A DNA stretch of 64,000 nt from an uncultured Chlorobiaceae bacterium (lineage in GTDB: Bacteria; Bacteroidota; Chlorobiia; Chlorobiales; Chlorobiaceae): positions 1-64,000 of the forward strand of contig CAIPYV010000062.1 in assembly GCA_903869365.1 (NCBI GenBank), read 5' to 3'. The notes under the pieces were generated by a model. It was not told where the DNA came from. It ran no database searches and saw only the letters and a program-made list of their open reading frames with translations. The translations under genes were made by a program, and so were the position numbers. Below, piece after piece: positions 19,453 through 28,663 of this stretch. Numbering within the stretch: position 1 is the stretch's first letter; every line of letters begins with the position of its first letter.

Positions 19453-20679
19453 ATGCGTATTTTAACGTTTACAGGTAAAGGTGGAGTAGGCAAAACCAGT
19501 GTTTCTGCCGCTACGGCTGTCCGCTTGTCGCAGCTTGGCTATCGCACACTCGTCCTCTCAACCGATCCCGCTCACAGTCTTTCGGATTCATTTAATCTCC
19601 CTCTCGGCGCAGAACCGACAAAAATCAAGGAAAATCTCGACGCCATTGAGGTCAATCCGTATGTGGATCTCAAGCAGAATTGGCATTCGGTACAGAAGTA
19701 CTATACAAGAATCTTTATGGCCCAGGGTGTTTCAGGAGTCATGGCCGATGAAATGACCATACTACCCGGAATGGAAGAGCTGTTTTCCCTTTTACGGATA
19801 AAGCGCTATAAAGCTTCCGGTCTCTATGATGTTCTTGTGCTTGATACAGCCCCGACAGGCGAAACTTTAAGGCTTCTGTCCCTTCCCGATACGCTCGCAT
19901 GGGGGATGAAAGCTGTCAAAAATGTCAATAAATATCTTATCAAGCCGCTCAGTAAACCTCTTTCGAGGATGTCTGATAAAATTGCATTTTTTATTCCTCC
20001 CGCAGATGCTCTTGATTCGGTTGATCAGGTATTTGATGAGCTTGAAGATATCCGCGATATCCTTACAGATAATAAAAAATCAACAGTTCGTCTGGTGATG
20101 AATGCGGAAAAAATGTCGATCAAGGAGACCATGCGTGCCTTGACCTATCTGAATCTTTACGGTTTCAAGGTGGATATGGTGCTTGTCAACAGGCTGCTTG
20201 ATATCAATGAGGATTGTGGATACCAGGAGAACTGGAAAGCCATACAACAGAAATACCTTGGTGAGATAGAAGAAGGGTTTTCACCTCTTCCTGTAAAAAA
20301 GCTCAGGATGTACGAACAGGAAATTGTGGGTCTCAAGTCGCTTGAAATGTTTGCTAAAGACATGTATGGTGATAGTGATCCTTCAGATATGATGTATGAT
20401 GAACCACCGATCAAGTTTGTCCGCAATGGCAATGTCTATGAAGTACAGTTGAAGCTTATGTTTGCCAATCCTGTCGATATCGATGTATGGGTTACCGGTG
20501 ATGAGCTCTATGTACAAATTGGTAATCAGCGCAAAATCATCACACTGCCGATCAGTCTCACTGGTCTTGAGCCAGGGGATGCTGTTTTTAAGGAAAAATG
20601 GCTTCACATTCCTTTTGATCTTGATCGTCACGAGGATAGTCGGATGCAAAAAGAACAAAAGGTCTATGATCGCGGGTAA
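19453..20679 (+). CDS. ArsA/Get3-family ATPase with C-terminal HSP20-like domain (copy 1)
   Basis: This P-loop ATPase is of the anion-transporting/tail-anchored-protein-targeting family. The deviant Walker A is [15 protein letters not shown] (about 8), switch I is in LSTDPAHSLSDSF, and switch II/A-loop is LDTAPTGETLRLL (about 135). The last ~90 residues (from PPIKFVRNGNVYEVQLK) form the ArsA_HSP20-type beta domain found in many bacterial members. It lacks the cysteine triad expected of true arsenite pumps. The gene lies immediately upstream of csmC, with a paralogue at 23546-24700. A role in moving or assembling chlorosome or membrane proteins is an attractive inference, unproven here. Confidence 0.88.
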   Translation: MRILTFTGKGGVGKTSVSAATAVRLSQLGYRTLVLSTDPAHSLSDSFNLPLGAEPTKIKENLDAIEVNPYVDLKQNWHSVQKYYTRIFMAQGVSGVMADEMTILPGMEELFSLLRIKRYKASGLYDVLVLDTAPTGETLRLLSLPDTLAWGMKAVKNVNKYLIKPLSKPLSRMSDKIAFFIPPADALDSVDQVFDELEDIRDILTDNKKSTVRLVMNAEKMSIKETMRALTYLNLYGFKVDMVLVNRLLDINEDCGYQENWKAIQQKYLGEIEEGFSPLPVKKLRMYEQEIVGLKSLEMFAKDMYGDSDPSDMMYDEPPIKFVRNGNVYEVQLKLMFANPVDIDVWVTGDELYVQIGNQRKIITLPISLTGLEPGDAVFKEKWLHIPFDLDRHEDSRMQKEQKVYDRG

Positions 20680-20805
20680 ATTCACATGATGAAGAGTACT
20701 TGTTTAGATCAATTATTATGTTTATTTTTTTAGCATATAACTTCATTAGTCTATCATCATAACAGAGGCATGGTTCAGTGGGGCCTCATTTCCTTGGAGA
20801 GTAGA

Positions 20806-21225
20806 ATGTCGGAATCGTACCAGAAACTTCGTAAGGATTTCAAAGAACTTGACTTTACTGATCGCCTTACTTTTCTTGCAGAAAGCGTTCTTTTAACCGG
20901 ACAGAGCGCAGTTGTTGGCAGTTTGAATATTGCAGGCAACATCTTTGATACGGTAACCGGTACAGTGGGCGCAGTTATCGATGCATCGGGTATCGGTAAT
21001 CTGCTCGGCAGTACAGGTGGCGTTGTTGGAGAAACCATTGACCGCGTTGCGATAACCGTTAAAGACGCATCAAGAACCGCCAATGAGTTGTATGCAAGTG
21101 CTGTGGAAACTGTTGAAAATGCAACAGGAAATGCCGCAACAGCTGTTGGAGATGCCGGGGTATCAGCTTCTGAAGTAGTCAAAAATTTTGCAGGATCATT
21201 TCAGAAAGGGCCAATAAAAAAATAG
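20806..21225 (+). CDS. csmC: Chlorosome envelope protein C
   Basis: The ATG at 20806 is preceded by GGAGAG, giving 139 residues, close to the known CsmC length. The sequence starts [20 protein letters not shown], then has a long Gly/Val/Ala-rich hydrophobic region (about 36-75, [19 protein letters not shown]) suited to the lipid monolayer, and an Ala/Val-rich amphipathic tail. CsmC is a structural protein of the galactolipid envelope of the chlorosome. In other green sulfur bacteria it is co-transcribed with csmA, which follows here after 123 bases. Confidence 0.9.
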   Translation: MSESYQKLRKDFKELDFTDRLTFLAESVLLTGQSAVVGSLNIAGNIFDTVTGTVGAVIDASGIGNLLGSTGGVVGETIDRVAITVKDASRTANELYASAVETVENATGNAATAVGDAGVSASEVVKNFAGSFQKGPIKK

Positions 21226-21348
21226 CAGGACTTGGTTTTTCGCCCTGTTTTCTTTTTTGTTTTTTTTTGTTTATTACTGTAAATTAATGAAAGAACAGTG
21301 CTTTAAGTTTCGGATAACTTTCCAATAATTAAATTCCAAGGAGGAATT

Positions 21349-21594
21349 ATGAGTGGTGGTGGCGTTTTTACCGATATTCTGGCTGCAGCCGGACGTATTT
21401 TTGAGGTGATGGTTGAGGGGCATTGGGAAACTGTAGGTATGCTGTTTGATTCTTTAGGTAAAGGTACCATGAGAATCAATCGCAACGCTTATGGCAGCAT
21501 GGGCGGAGGCGGATCAAGCCTTCGTGGTTCATCACCTGAAGTCACCGGCTATGCTGTTCCTTCCAAAGAAGTAACATCAAAGTTTGCGAAATAA
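21349..21594 (+). CDS. csmA: Chlorosome baseplate protein CsmA precursor (BChl a-binding)
   Basis: The 81-residue precursor is nearly identical to known Csm[21 protein letters not shown], then VEGHWETVG with the single His that ligates BChl a, then NRNAYGSM. The C-terminal propeptide (about the last 20 residues, [15 protein letters not shown]...) is removed on maturation. CsmA forms the paracrystalline baseplate that passes excitation from BChl c aggregates to the FMO protein. A strong AAGGAGG ribosome site precedes the ATG, fitting very high expression. A hairpin terminator follows. CsmE (46896-47141) is its paralogue. Confidence 0.98.
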   Translation: MSGGGVFTDILAAAGRIFEVMVEGHWETVGMLFDSLGKGTMRINRNAYGSMGGGGSSLRGSSPEVTGYAVPSKEVTSKFAK

Positions 21595-21617
21595 GTACCG
21601 CAGAATTATCTTTTTCA

Positions 21618-21652
21618 GGCAGTGAAAAGTATTTGGTTTCACTGCCTTTTTT
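21618..21652 (+). terminator. Terminator of the csmC-csmA operon
   Basis: GGCAGTGAAA (21618-21627) and TTTCACTGCC (21637-21646) form a perfect ten-base-pair stem followed by six T residues. It sits 23 bases after the csmA stop. Confidence 0.93.
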
Positions 21653-21872
21653 ATTTTACGTAGGTAGTAAGCCCCGCTCGAAATAAACAGCCTCCTTCTT
21701 TCCTATGATGCATGATGCCCGTTCTTGCTTCGTTACCTTCAGTCTACGTTGACATCAGCCATGTTTATGAAGCCGAAAGAACTTCGGTTAATCGAGTATT
21801 TCTGTTTATTATAAAAATTTGATAGATTTCATTTCAGCGTCCCAATAAGTATTAAGTGAGCGAGTGTGGTTA

Positions 21873-23498
21873 ATGGTTAATTTATCTTTGTATATCTCAG
21901 GGCAGACTGAACAGGATGATGTAACTGAGTTTTTTCAGAAAGGCCTCATGAATGTCGGTGAAAATCCGATTGCATTTTTTGAAGGGGTTTTTTATGAATC
22001 ACATCAGGAACGAGTTGGCAATATTGCCTTTCAGGATTACCTTATTTATACTGATAAGGCAGTTTATTTTTGGGCAAGAGGTTCAAGTAAAGATTATCTC
22101 GACAGATTTGATCTTGCTTCAGTTTCCGTAAACAGTCGGAATAAAGATCATGATTTTGCAACGTTGAATTTTAAGATTCGACGTGATGGCAAGGAGGCTG
22201 TTTATGTGATTTTTGATATGGTGGAACTGCGGGAGGCTGAATTGATATCCCGACTCCAAACTGTTATCGAATCGATCATAGAAGAGCATCTTGGCCTTAA
22301 TTACCGCAATAATCTGCCTGACGATGTTTCTTCCATAGTTCTTCGTGGAGCACGCGGGGTTTGTGTTCCTCGAGTAATTTCTCTTCGTTTTGATTCACCA
22401 AATATAGCGCAACAGGAAAGTCAGATCGGCTATGGTCAGGATCTGCTTGAGCAGTACAAGGCAAATATCGGGTATTCGACACCGGAACAGTCACAGAACT
22501 TCAGCGGAAAACCCACCGGCGGAGAACGTCATTCAGGGGGCTTTTCCCCAGCTGATGCATTAAAGGGAATTGAAAATATTCTTCCCAAGGATCCCGCTTC
22601 ATTGAAAAGAATCGCTGAATCAATAAAAGAGATGGTTGGAGATGCTCCCTTCAAAATTCGGGAACAGCTTAAGAACGATCTGCAGCATGTTCCCGGTATG
22701 CTCACAGCCCTCAACGAACTGGTGATCAGTATTGCTGATAATCCTCAGGCTGAGCGCTTTGTTCTGAATATTATTAAAACTGCGGTACGCAATGACGGGA
22801 TGATTGGCTCGGTTAACAAACTTATGAAACTTTCTTCCAGTTTTGGTGGAGGGGCAAAGAAAACAGCCCAGAAGAGTTCCTCAAGAGCTGGTGTTCCTGA
22901 TGCAAATGATGATGTACCGAAGAATCAGCAACGACGGGGTGGCGATGATGATAGTGTGAATACTACAAGAAGAAAAAGTATTCATATAAAAAGTGATGAT
23001 GAAGCAACGCAGAATGATGATTGCTTCGGAAATGATATTGTCGGGAGGCAAGAGAATATTGTTTCTTCAGCATCTGCAAAAAAAATGAATAATTTTGGTG
23101 ATGTTGACGAAGAAACAGCCCCGAAGCGTAAAAAGATTATGATTAAAGCTCCTGAAGAGAATACTCCATCCATTGTGAAAAACATGATGAGTATGGATGA
23201 TTTTTCCTTTGAATCTTCTTCCGTGCCGGATATCAAGGAGTCAGGAGAAATTGTTGAGCATGAAAAGGATAGCAATGTACCAGGTGTTCAACGTAAAAAA
23301 ATCAGGATTGTGTCGGATGACGAACCAGAAAGTATTCATCCGTCTGGAGAAGTGGCCTCAGCACCTGCATTGGATAAGGTTTTTTCAGAGGCAGGATCAG
23401 TTCTTCGTGCGGATAATGAAGCATCAGAGAGCACAGCCGTTGTTCCCGGTAAGGTAGCTGGGCGTGAATATGATAACGAAGGACAAACCCATCACTGA
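21873..23498 (+). CDS. Unknown protein with N-terminal PH-like domain and repeated basic-acidic tail motifs
   Basis: I do not recognise a characterised homologue. Starting at the ATG at 21873 (an upstream GTG also exists) the product is about 541 residues. The first ~130 residues ([35 protein letters not shown]) look like a bacterial PH-type beta sandwich ending in a helix. The middle (about 220-330, [20 protein letters not shown]) is helical and Pro/Gly interrupted. The acidic, low-complexity C-terminus carries three copies of a short motif: [24 protein letters not shown] and [12 protein letters not shown]. No membrane segment is seen. It lies between csmA and the second arsA gene, so a role in chlorosome or membrane organisation is possible but inferred from position only. 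Confidence 0.8.
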   Translation: MVNLSLYISGQTEQDDVTEFFQKGLMNVGENPIAFFEGVFYESHQERVGNIAFQDYLIYTDKAVYFWARGSSKDYLDRFDLASVSVNSRNKDHDFATLNFKIRRDGKEAVYVIFDMVELREAELISRLQTVIESIIEEHLGLNYRNNLPDDVSSIVLRGARGVCVPRVISLRFDSPNIAQQESQIGYGQDLLEQYKANIGYSTPEQSQNFSGKPTGGERHSGGFSPADALKGIENILPKDPASLKRIAESIKEMVGDAPFKIREQLKNDLQHVPGMLTALNELVISIADNPQAERFVLNIIKTAVRNDGMIGSVNKLMKLSSSFGGGAKKTAQKSSSRAGVPDANDDVPKNQQRRGGDDDSVNTTRRKSIHIKSDDEATQNDDCFGNDIVGRQENIVSSASAKKMNNFGDVDEETAPKRKKIMIKAPEENTPSIVKNMMSMDDFSFESSSVPDIKESGEIVEHEKDSNVPGVQRKKIRIVSDDEPESIHPSGEVASAPALDKVFSEAGSVLRADNEASESTAVVPGKVAGREYDNEGQTHH

Positions 23499-23545
23499 CT
23501 GCCGTTCATTCAAAATCAAGTCCACTCAATAGTTTTATTATAAAC

Positions 23546-24700
23546 ATGAGAATTATTCTTTACTTGGGTAAAGGAGGGGTAGGTAAAACTACCGTGTCAG
23601 CAGCAACTGCAACCGCGATTGCCCGCAGAGGGCAGCGTGTTCTGATTATGAGCACCGATGTGGCTCACAGCCTTGCCGATGCCTTGAGCGTTGAACTCTC
23701 TTCTAAACCTGTCGAAGTTGAAAAGAATTTATTCGCCATGGAGGTGAATGTTCTTGCTGAAATCAGGGAGAACTGGAGTGAGCTTTATTCCTATTTCTCT
23801 TCGATATTAATGCACGATGGTGCCAATGAAGTCGTTGCTGAAGAACTTGCGATTATGCCAGGTATGGAGGAGATGATCAGTCTGCGTTATATCTGGAAGG
23901 CAGCCAAGTCAGGTAATTATGATGTAGTTGTTGTTGATGCCGCACCGACAGGCGAAACCATGCGCTTACTTGGAATGCCGGAATCTTATGGATGGTATGC
24001 GGACAAAATAGGAGGTTGGCACTCTAAAGCTATTGGTTTTGCAGCTCCTCTTTTAAGCAAATTTATGCCTAAAAAAAACATCTTCAAGCTTATGCCGGAG
24101 GTGAATTCACACATGAAAGAGCTCCATGCCATGCTTCAGGATAAAACGATCACGACATTCAGGGTCGTACTGAATCCCGAAAATATGGTTATCAAGGAAG
24201 CATTGCGGGTGCAGACCTACCTCAACCTGTTCGGTTATAAGCTTGATGCGGCTGTGGTTAATAAAATTCTTCCTCAAAGCTCATCTGATGACTACCTGCA
24301 GAGCCTTATCGATATTCAGAGTAAGTATCTCAGGGTCATTGATAACTGCTTCTATCCTGTGCCGATTTTCAAGGCTAAACAATCTATCGCTGAAATCATC
24401 AATACCGACAGGCTCTATGAATTGAGCCAGCAGATTTTTGAGGATAAAAATCCAGCTGATATACTTTATATTGATGAAAAGACTCAGTTGCTGGAGAAAG
24501 TCGATGGTAAATATGTACTGAGCCTTTATCTTCCGAATGTTGAGGTGACAAAGCTTAACGTGAATATCAAGGGTGATGAACTGCTTGTCGATATCAACAA
24601 CTTCCGCAAAAGCATTATTCTTCCAAATGTACTTGTAGGTCGAAAGACAGAGGGTGCCGACTTTGCAGAAGGCAACCTTAACATCACTTTTGCCAACTGA
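23546..24700 (+). CDS. ArsA/Get3-family ATPase with C-terminal HSP20-like domain (copy 2)
   Basis: This is a 384-residue paralogue of the ATPase at 19453-20679. Walker A is [19 protein letters not shown], switch I is [13 protein letters not shown], and the A-loop is [20 protein letters not shown]. The final ~85 residues ([20 protein letters not shown] onward) again form a short HSP20-like beta domain. No arsenite-binding Cys motif is seen. It starts 47 bases after the PH-like gene, suggesting co-transcription, and ends at a bidirectional terminator facing folK. Client proteins are unknown; the chlorosome gene context is suggestive. Confidence 0.88.
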   Translation: MRIILYLGKGGVGKTTVSAATATAIARRGQRVLIMSTDVAHSLADALSVELSSKPVEVEKNLFAMEVNVLAEIRENWSELYSYFSSILMHDGANEVVAEELAIMPGMEEMISLRYIWKAAKSGNYDVVVVDAAPTGETMRLLGMPESYGWYADKIGGWHSKAIGFAAPLLSKFMPKKNIFKLMPEVNSHMKELHAMLQDKTITTFRVVLNPENMVIKEALRVQTYLNLFGYKLDAAVVNKILPQSSSDDYLQSLIDIQSKYLRVIDNCFYPVPIFKAKQSIAEIINTDRLYELSQQIFEDKNPADILYIDEKTQLLEKVDGKYVLSLYLPNVEVTKLNVNIKGDELLVDINNFRKSIILPNVLVGRKTEGADFAEGNLNITFAN

Positions 24701-24731
24701 GCGAACACTAATAAGTTCTTGCAGAGGTAAA

Positions 24732-24787
24732 CCACATAAAAAAAAGAGAGACTGTTTTACGAAGCACTCTCTCTTTTTTTTATGTGG
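24732..24787. terminator. Bidirectional terminator between arsA copy 2 and folK
   Basis: Positions 24732-24751 and 24768-24787 are perfect 20-base reverse complements (CCACAT, eight A, GAGAGA) around a 16-base loop. It serves both convergent genes, and its right arm overlaps the last codons of folK. Confidence 0.9.
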
Positions 24788-25278
24788 ATGGTTTCTTTCA
24801 CCCGTATCAGTACTGACCGATCTGTGCAGCAATTGAGAAGTTGCTGGATGGTTTCCTGTTTTTCAGGGTGCAGAGGGTTTGCAAGGTCAAGGAGGGGAAT
24901 AAGCACAAATTTTCGATGAAGCAGTTCGGTATGGGGGATTGAGAGCGATGTGGTGTTGATGCATTCGTTGTCATAGAGGAGAATATCGAGGTCAATGACT
25001 CTTGGACTCCATCGAGGATAGGCGTCGGGCCGTCCCAGCTCCTGCTCAATAATTTTGCAATATCGGCGAAGCTCTTCCGGTTGAAGTGAGGTCTCAAGGA
25101 GTATGACGCCGTTATAGAAACGGTTCTGTTCAGTTTCGCCTACCGGTTCGGTCATGTAGATCGATGATACTTTGTAAACTGATGTGTTTGGGAGAAGGCT
25201 GAGTCGGTCAACAGCTTCCTGAAGGTGACTGAGACGGTTTCCAATATTGGAACCGATTCCGAGAAATACCTTGTGCAT
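24757..25278 (-). CDS. folK: 2-amino-4-hydroxy-6-hydroxymethyldihydropteridine pyrophosphokinase
   Basis: HPPK transfers pyrophosphate from ATP to hydroxymethyl-dihydropterin in folate synthesis. The 173-residue protein has GIGSNIGNRLSHLQEAV (about 7) and the HPPK signature RWSPRVIDLDILLYDN (about 89), including the Mg-binding Asp pair. It starts 9 bases after the folB stop, so the two are an operon. The last residues (IHIKKRESAS) are encoded inside the terminator hairpin, so the C-terminal tail is probably a dispensable extension. Confidence 0.95.
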   Translation of the reverse strand: MHKVFLGIGSNIGNRLSHLQEAVDRLSLLPNTSVYKVSSIYMTEPVGETEQNRFYNGVILLETSLQPEELRRYCKIIEQELGRPDAYPRWSPRVIDLDILLYDNECINTTSLSIPHTELLHRKFVLIPLLDLANPLHPEKQETIQQLLNCCTDRSVLIRVKETIHIKKRESAS

Positions 25279-25287
25279 AGGATTTAT

Positions 25288-25665
25288 TCAGGCACGCGAG
25301 ATGGAATAATCGGCCTCTGCGTAATCACAGATACCATCAATAGGAGGGTTGTGTTTTCGAACCTTGATGCTGACCCTGTCCAGAACAGGAAAATCATGGA
25401 GAAGCTCATGAGCTATTTTATAGGCAACTGCCTCAATAAGAAAATATTTTTTTAGAGTCAGAACTTCTCGAATTTTTCTGTAGACAGCGCCGTAATCGAC
25501 GGTTTTTGTTATAGCATCGTTTTGTGCTGCATCAGTAAAGTCAAAAGAGAGTTCCGCATCGACTTCATATTTCGCGCCGATAGTATGCTCTTCTTTGAGT
25601 ACCCCATGGTGTGCATAGAAAACGATATTTGTTAACCGGACGCATGAACTGTTGAGCTGTGCCAT
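25288..25665 (-). CDS. folB: Dihydroneopterin aldolase
   Basis: FolB cleaves dihydroneopterin to 6-hydroxymethyl-dihydropterin and glycolaldehyde, the step before FolK. The protein has [20 protein letters not shown] (about 17) and a catalytic Lys near the C-terminus ([12 protein letters not shown]). The ATG at 25665 (125 residues) is preferred over the in-frame TTG at 25671. It begins two bases after the stop of the YopX-like gene, so translation of the two is probably coupled. Confidence 0.94.
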   Translation of the reverse strand: MAQLNSSCVRLTNIVFYAHHGVLKEEHTIGAKYEVDAELSFDFTDAAQNDAITKTVDYGAVYRKIREVLTLKKYFLIEAVAYKIAHELLHDFPVLDRVSIKVRKHNPPIDGICDYAEADYSISRA

Positions 25666-25667
25666 AG

Positions 25668-26006
25668 TCAAGGCCTGATCTCCTTGTTGTCGTACTTATT
25701 GCCGATAACTTCACACTCCGGAACACAATACCACAAAAGCATATCTGAGCTGCCATCATTGAGTATTTTGAAACTACCCGATTCAAAAACAACAGTGACG
25801 ATATAATCATCCCACTGTAACAGATCCCCTTCGTAAATCTCATGCCCATCTTTATCATAAAGTCCGGTAAACTGAAGCCATTCAGATCGTTGCCTGAAAT
25901 CCAAAAAATCGACATCCCGGGTATTGACCGTCGAGAATTGCCAACCCTCCTGAAGTGATGCAATGTTCTGAAATAATGCCTTAAACTTGATCTTGTTGAT
26001 ATCCAT
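25668..26006 (-). CDS. YopX-family protein
   Basis: The product begins [20 protein letters not shown] (ATG at 26006; the frame stays open to 26075). It contains [20 protein letters not shown], the hallmark of the YopX family (about residues 43-62), and ends with the typical [13 protein letters not shown]. YopX proteins are mostly encoded by phages and are of unknown biochemical role; they form a small beta-rich fold. Here the gene is first in a tight unit with folB and folK, with no other phage gene nearby. It may be a domesticated phage gene. No strong ribosome site is seen. Confidence 0.82.
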   Translation of the reverse strand: MDINKIKFKALFQNIASLQEGWQFSTVNTRDVDFLDFRQRSEWLQFTGLYDKDGHEIYEGDLLQWDDYIVTVVFESGSFKILNDGSSDMLLWYCVPECEVIGNKYDNKEIRP

Positions 26007-26220
26007 CTCGGTCCAGAAACAACCAGGAAACAGGACAGGGTTTCGAGGCAATTTCAAAAGCTGGTATCTGTCCATACCGAAAGCGTGATAATATAATAAT
26101 TCTCTCTCTCGTTAATACAATGTGAGGGTTAAAATCATTTTTTACAAGGCGTTCAAAAGCCAAAATTTCACTACCTTCATAGCGAAAAGCCATTTTATTA
26201 ATGTATCAGGAACGGCAATT

Positions 26221-27099
26221 ATGAAGAACAATGCTCGTAACGATTTTTACGAGGGGTGCCGTGCAAGGGCTATTATGCTTGCTATAGAGGAGGATCGTTA
26301 TACAGGTGATATTACGACGCTGGCAACTATTGAGTCTTTTCAGGAAGGCAGCGCTGTAATCAAAGCCAAGGAGGACGGTATTGTCGGCGGTGTTGATGTT
26401 GCTGTGCAGGTTTTTGCTGCCTGCGATCCTGATCTTTCAATTCTGCTTCATCACAGGGATGGAGAAGCGGTATGCAGTGGTGATATTATTCTTGAATTAA
26501 AAGGAAAACTTGCCCCTCTGCTTATTGGTGAGCGTACTGCGCTTAATTTTATGCAGCGCATGTCAGGCATAGCTACTCGAACCAGGGCTTACGTCGATAA
26601 GGTGAGGCATACACAGGCAAAAATTCTTGATACACGGAAGACGGCTCCTGGTCTGCGCTATTTTGATAAAGAGGCGGTAAAGATAGGCGGAGGGGTGAAC
26701 CATCGTTTTGGCTTGTTCGATATGATTCTTATCAAGGACAACCATATTGATGCCTCTGGGGGTATTGCCCAGGCAATACGACGCGCACAGAAATACCGTG
26801 AAAAAAAACATCTTGATGTGAAAATCGAAACCGAAGTACGTTCCATGGACGAGTTGAGCAGGTCTCTGGTCTGTTTGCCGGATATTATCCTTCTGGATAA
26901 CTTTACGCCAGATCTTATAAAGGAGGCTGTTGTCTATGTCAAGGCCACCTGCAGCAGCGTGCTGCTCGAAGCTTCAGGCAATATCGGTATGCACAATGTG
27001 AAGGAGGTAGCTGAAGCCGGTGTTGATTTTATTTCTATCGGAGAATTGACCCATAGTGTCCGGGCTCTTGATCTTTCAATGACGATTAAGCTTGTCTGA
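26221..27099 (+). CDS. nadC: Quinolinate phosphoribosyltransferase (nicotinate-nucleotide pyrophosphorylase)
   Basis: NadC makes nicotinate mononucleotide from quinolinate and PRPP in de novo NAD synthesis. The ATG at 26221 follows AGGAA and gives 292 residues; the frame extends further upstream without family similarity. Motifs include GDITTLATI (about 28), LNFMQRMSGIATRTRAYVD (about 108), DTRKTAPGLRYFDKEAVKIG and FISIGELTHS near the end. It is divergent from the YopX-folB-folK unit and ends at a bidirectional terminator facing trigger factor. Confidence 0.96.
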   Translation: MKNNARNDFYEGCRARAIMLAIEEDRYTGDITTLATIESFQEGSAVIKAKEDGIVGGVDVAVQVFAACDPDLSILLHHRDGEAVCSGDIILELKGKLAPLLIGERTALNFMQRMSGIATRTRAYVDKVRHTQAKILDTRKTAPGLRYFDKEAVKIGGGVNHRFGLFDMILIKDNHIDASGGIAQAIRRAQKYREKKHLDVKIETEVRSMDELSRSLVCLPDIILLDNFTPDLIKEAVVYVKATCSSVLLEASGNIGMHNVKEVAEAGVDFISIGELTHSVRALDLSMTIKLV

Positions 27100-27222
27100 C
27101 AGGGGATGGATATGGCGGTAGGATCTCTATTGCTCATGACCGCCACTCTGCAGCTGCCACAGCACTGATTTATACCTGATGAGAGAGGGGTTTTAACGTG
27201 TGGTGTTTGATGGTTGACGAGT

Positions 27223-27265
27223 AAAAAAAAAGCAGGAGTGATGTTTCACACGCCTGCTTTTTTTT
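27223..27265. terminator. Bidirectional terminator between nadC and tig
   Basis: An A-run followed by GCAGG (27232-27236) pairs with CCTGC (27253-27257) followed by a T-run. The A and T flanks extend the helix, so it terminates both convergent genes. Confidence 0.8.
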
Positions 27266-27283
27266 ATAATGACATAATTATTG

Positions 27284-28567
27284 TCAGGCCTTATGAAGAG
27301 GAATTGGTCTCTCTTCTTCAGTGATGGTAACCGTAGACTTGATAAGATCGTAGATTTTATCTTTAAGAATAGTATCAGTGATGTAATCCCTGAATTCAGA
27401 AGACATATAAGTGTTCAGAAGATCTTCTGCATTCCCCGCCCCGTTTTTATCCGCTTCTTTCTCTGCATAAGCTTTGATGTCATCGTCCGATACTTCAAGA
27501 TTATCGAGTTCAGCTATTTTCTTGCTTATGAGCAGCCACTGTGCATGTCGAATCGCATTAGGTCTCATCGATTGGCTGAACTGCTCTTCGTCAAAGCCTT
27601 TCGGGAAACGTCCGCCCATTTGGCGTTTGGCATTTTCAACAAGCATTTTCGAAAAGGATGCCACCATCGATTCCGGAGTAGGTACCGGATTTTCATCAAT
27701 CAGTTTTGCTGAAATGGATTCAAGCAAATCTTCCTCGGATTTTAACAAAAAGTGCTGTTCAATCTGGATGTGTACGTCCGCAGTGAAATCCGCCACTGAT
27801 TCAAATCGATCTCCGGTGATCTCTTTGACCAGATCATCAGTAAGTTCCGGTAACTCAAGCCGTTTGATCTCGCTGATGTTAACGCGGTATCTGGACGGTT
27901 CTGCTGTTGAATCTTTCTGATCGTTTTCAATATCGACCACCTCTCCTGCTTTTTTACCTGTAAGCGCTTTACGGAAAGGGTTCTCTTCGGGCAGGTACTC
28001 GAGGGTGAAATGATGGTTCTCAGTTTTCTCTTCTTCTAAAGGTTCGCCGGCTTCATCAAGCTTGTATACGTTGCCGATGACAGTGTCAGTTGATAATGCG
28101 GCTTCATCGACGCTGATCAAAGTGCCTCGACTTTTGAGAATCATATTGATCTCATGCTCAACGTCCTTATCTGTGACAGGATAGCGGGCCTTGGTGAAAG
28201 AATAATCGCTGAAATCTTTCAGTTCGAATGCAGGATGGATCTCATAAGAGAGCCGAAGAGTAAGCTGTTCGGGCTCAAAGTTGACATTGATTAACTGTGC
28301 GCGGCTTGCCGGTTTAATATTTTCGGCTTCAGCAATTTCCCCAAAATATTTTGAGGCCATTTTTTCGGCTATTGTTGCCTCTATTGATGGTCCAGCCAGT
28401 TTTTTTATCAAACTTGCAGGGGCGTGTCCTTTTCTGAATCCCTTGATCTGTATGCTTCTCTTGGCTTCTTCAAGTTCCTGGTTATATTCGGTACCGAACT
28501 CTTCCGCGGAAAGAATAATTTCGAGTTCCTGTTCGGTTTCGCTGACGTTCTTGATATTCTTTTGCAA
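27284..28567 (-). CDS. tig: Trigger factor, ribosome-associated chaperone
   Basis: Trigger factor binds near the ribosome exit tunnel and shields nascent chains. The 427 residues fit the family. The ribosome-binding signature is seen in [19 protein letters not shown] (about 43), a diverged FKBP-like PPIase domain occupies about 155-240, and a helical C-terminal cradle follows. The start appears to be TTG at 28567 ([15 protein letters not shown]), with only a weak purine-rich site before it. It is transcribed separately from the M16 peptidase upstream. Confidence 0.94.
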   Translation of the reverse strand: MQKNIKNVSETEQELEIILSAEEFGTEYNQELEEAKRSIQIKGFRKGHAPASLIKKLAGPSIEATIAEKMASKYFGEIAEAENIKPASRAQLINVNFEPEQLTLRLSYEIHPAFELKDFSDYSFTKARYPVTDKDVEHEINMILKSRGTLISVDEAALSTDTVIGNVYKLDEAGEPLEEEKTENHHFTLEYLPEENPFRKALTGKKAGEVVDIENDQKDSTAEPSRYRVNISEIKRLELPELTDDLVKEITGDRFESVADFTADVHIQIEQHFLLKSEEDLLESISAKLIDENPVPTPESMVASFSKMLVENAKRQMGGRFPKGFDEEQFSQSMRPNAIRHAQWLLISKKIAELDNLEVSDDDIKAYAEKEADKNGAGNAEDLLNTYMSSEFRDYITDTILKDKIYDLIKSTVTITEEERPIPLHKA

Positions 28568-28663
28568 GTCTCTCTCTGGTTAATTAGTGAGTGTGAAAAA
28601 TTAAAAGTTAAGAAGATACGAATTAATCCTCTGTTTTAAAACAGCCCTTCTCAGGCATTTCGC

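Noticed and set aside
19217-19465. Open frame of 82 codons upstream of arsA
   Set aside because: No ribosome site, no recognisable sequence, and it overlaps the arsA start; AT-rich composition explains the openness.
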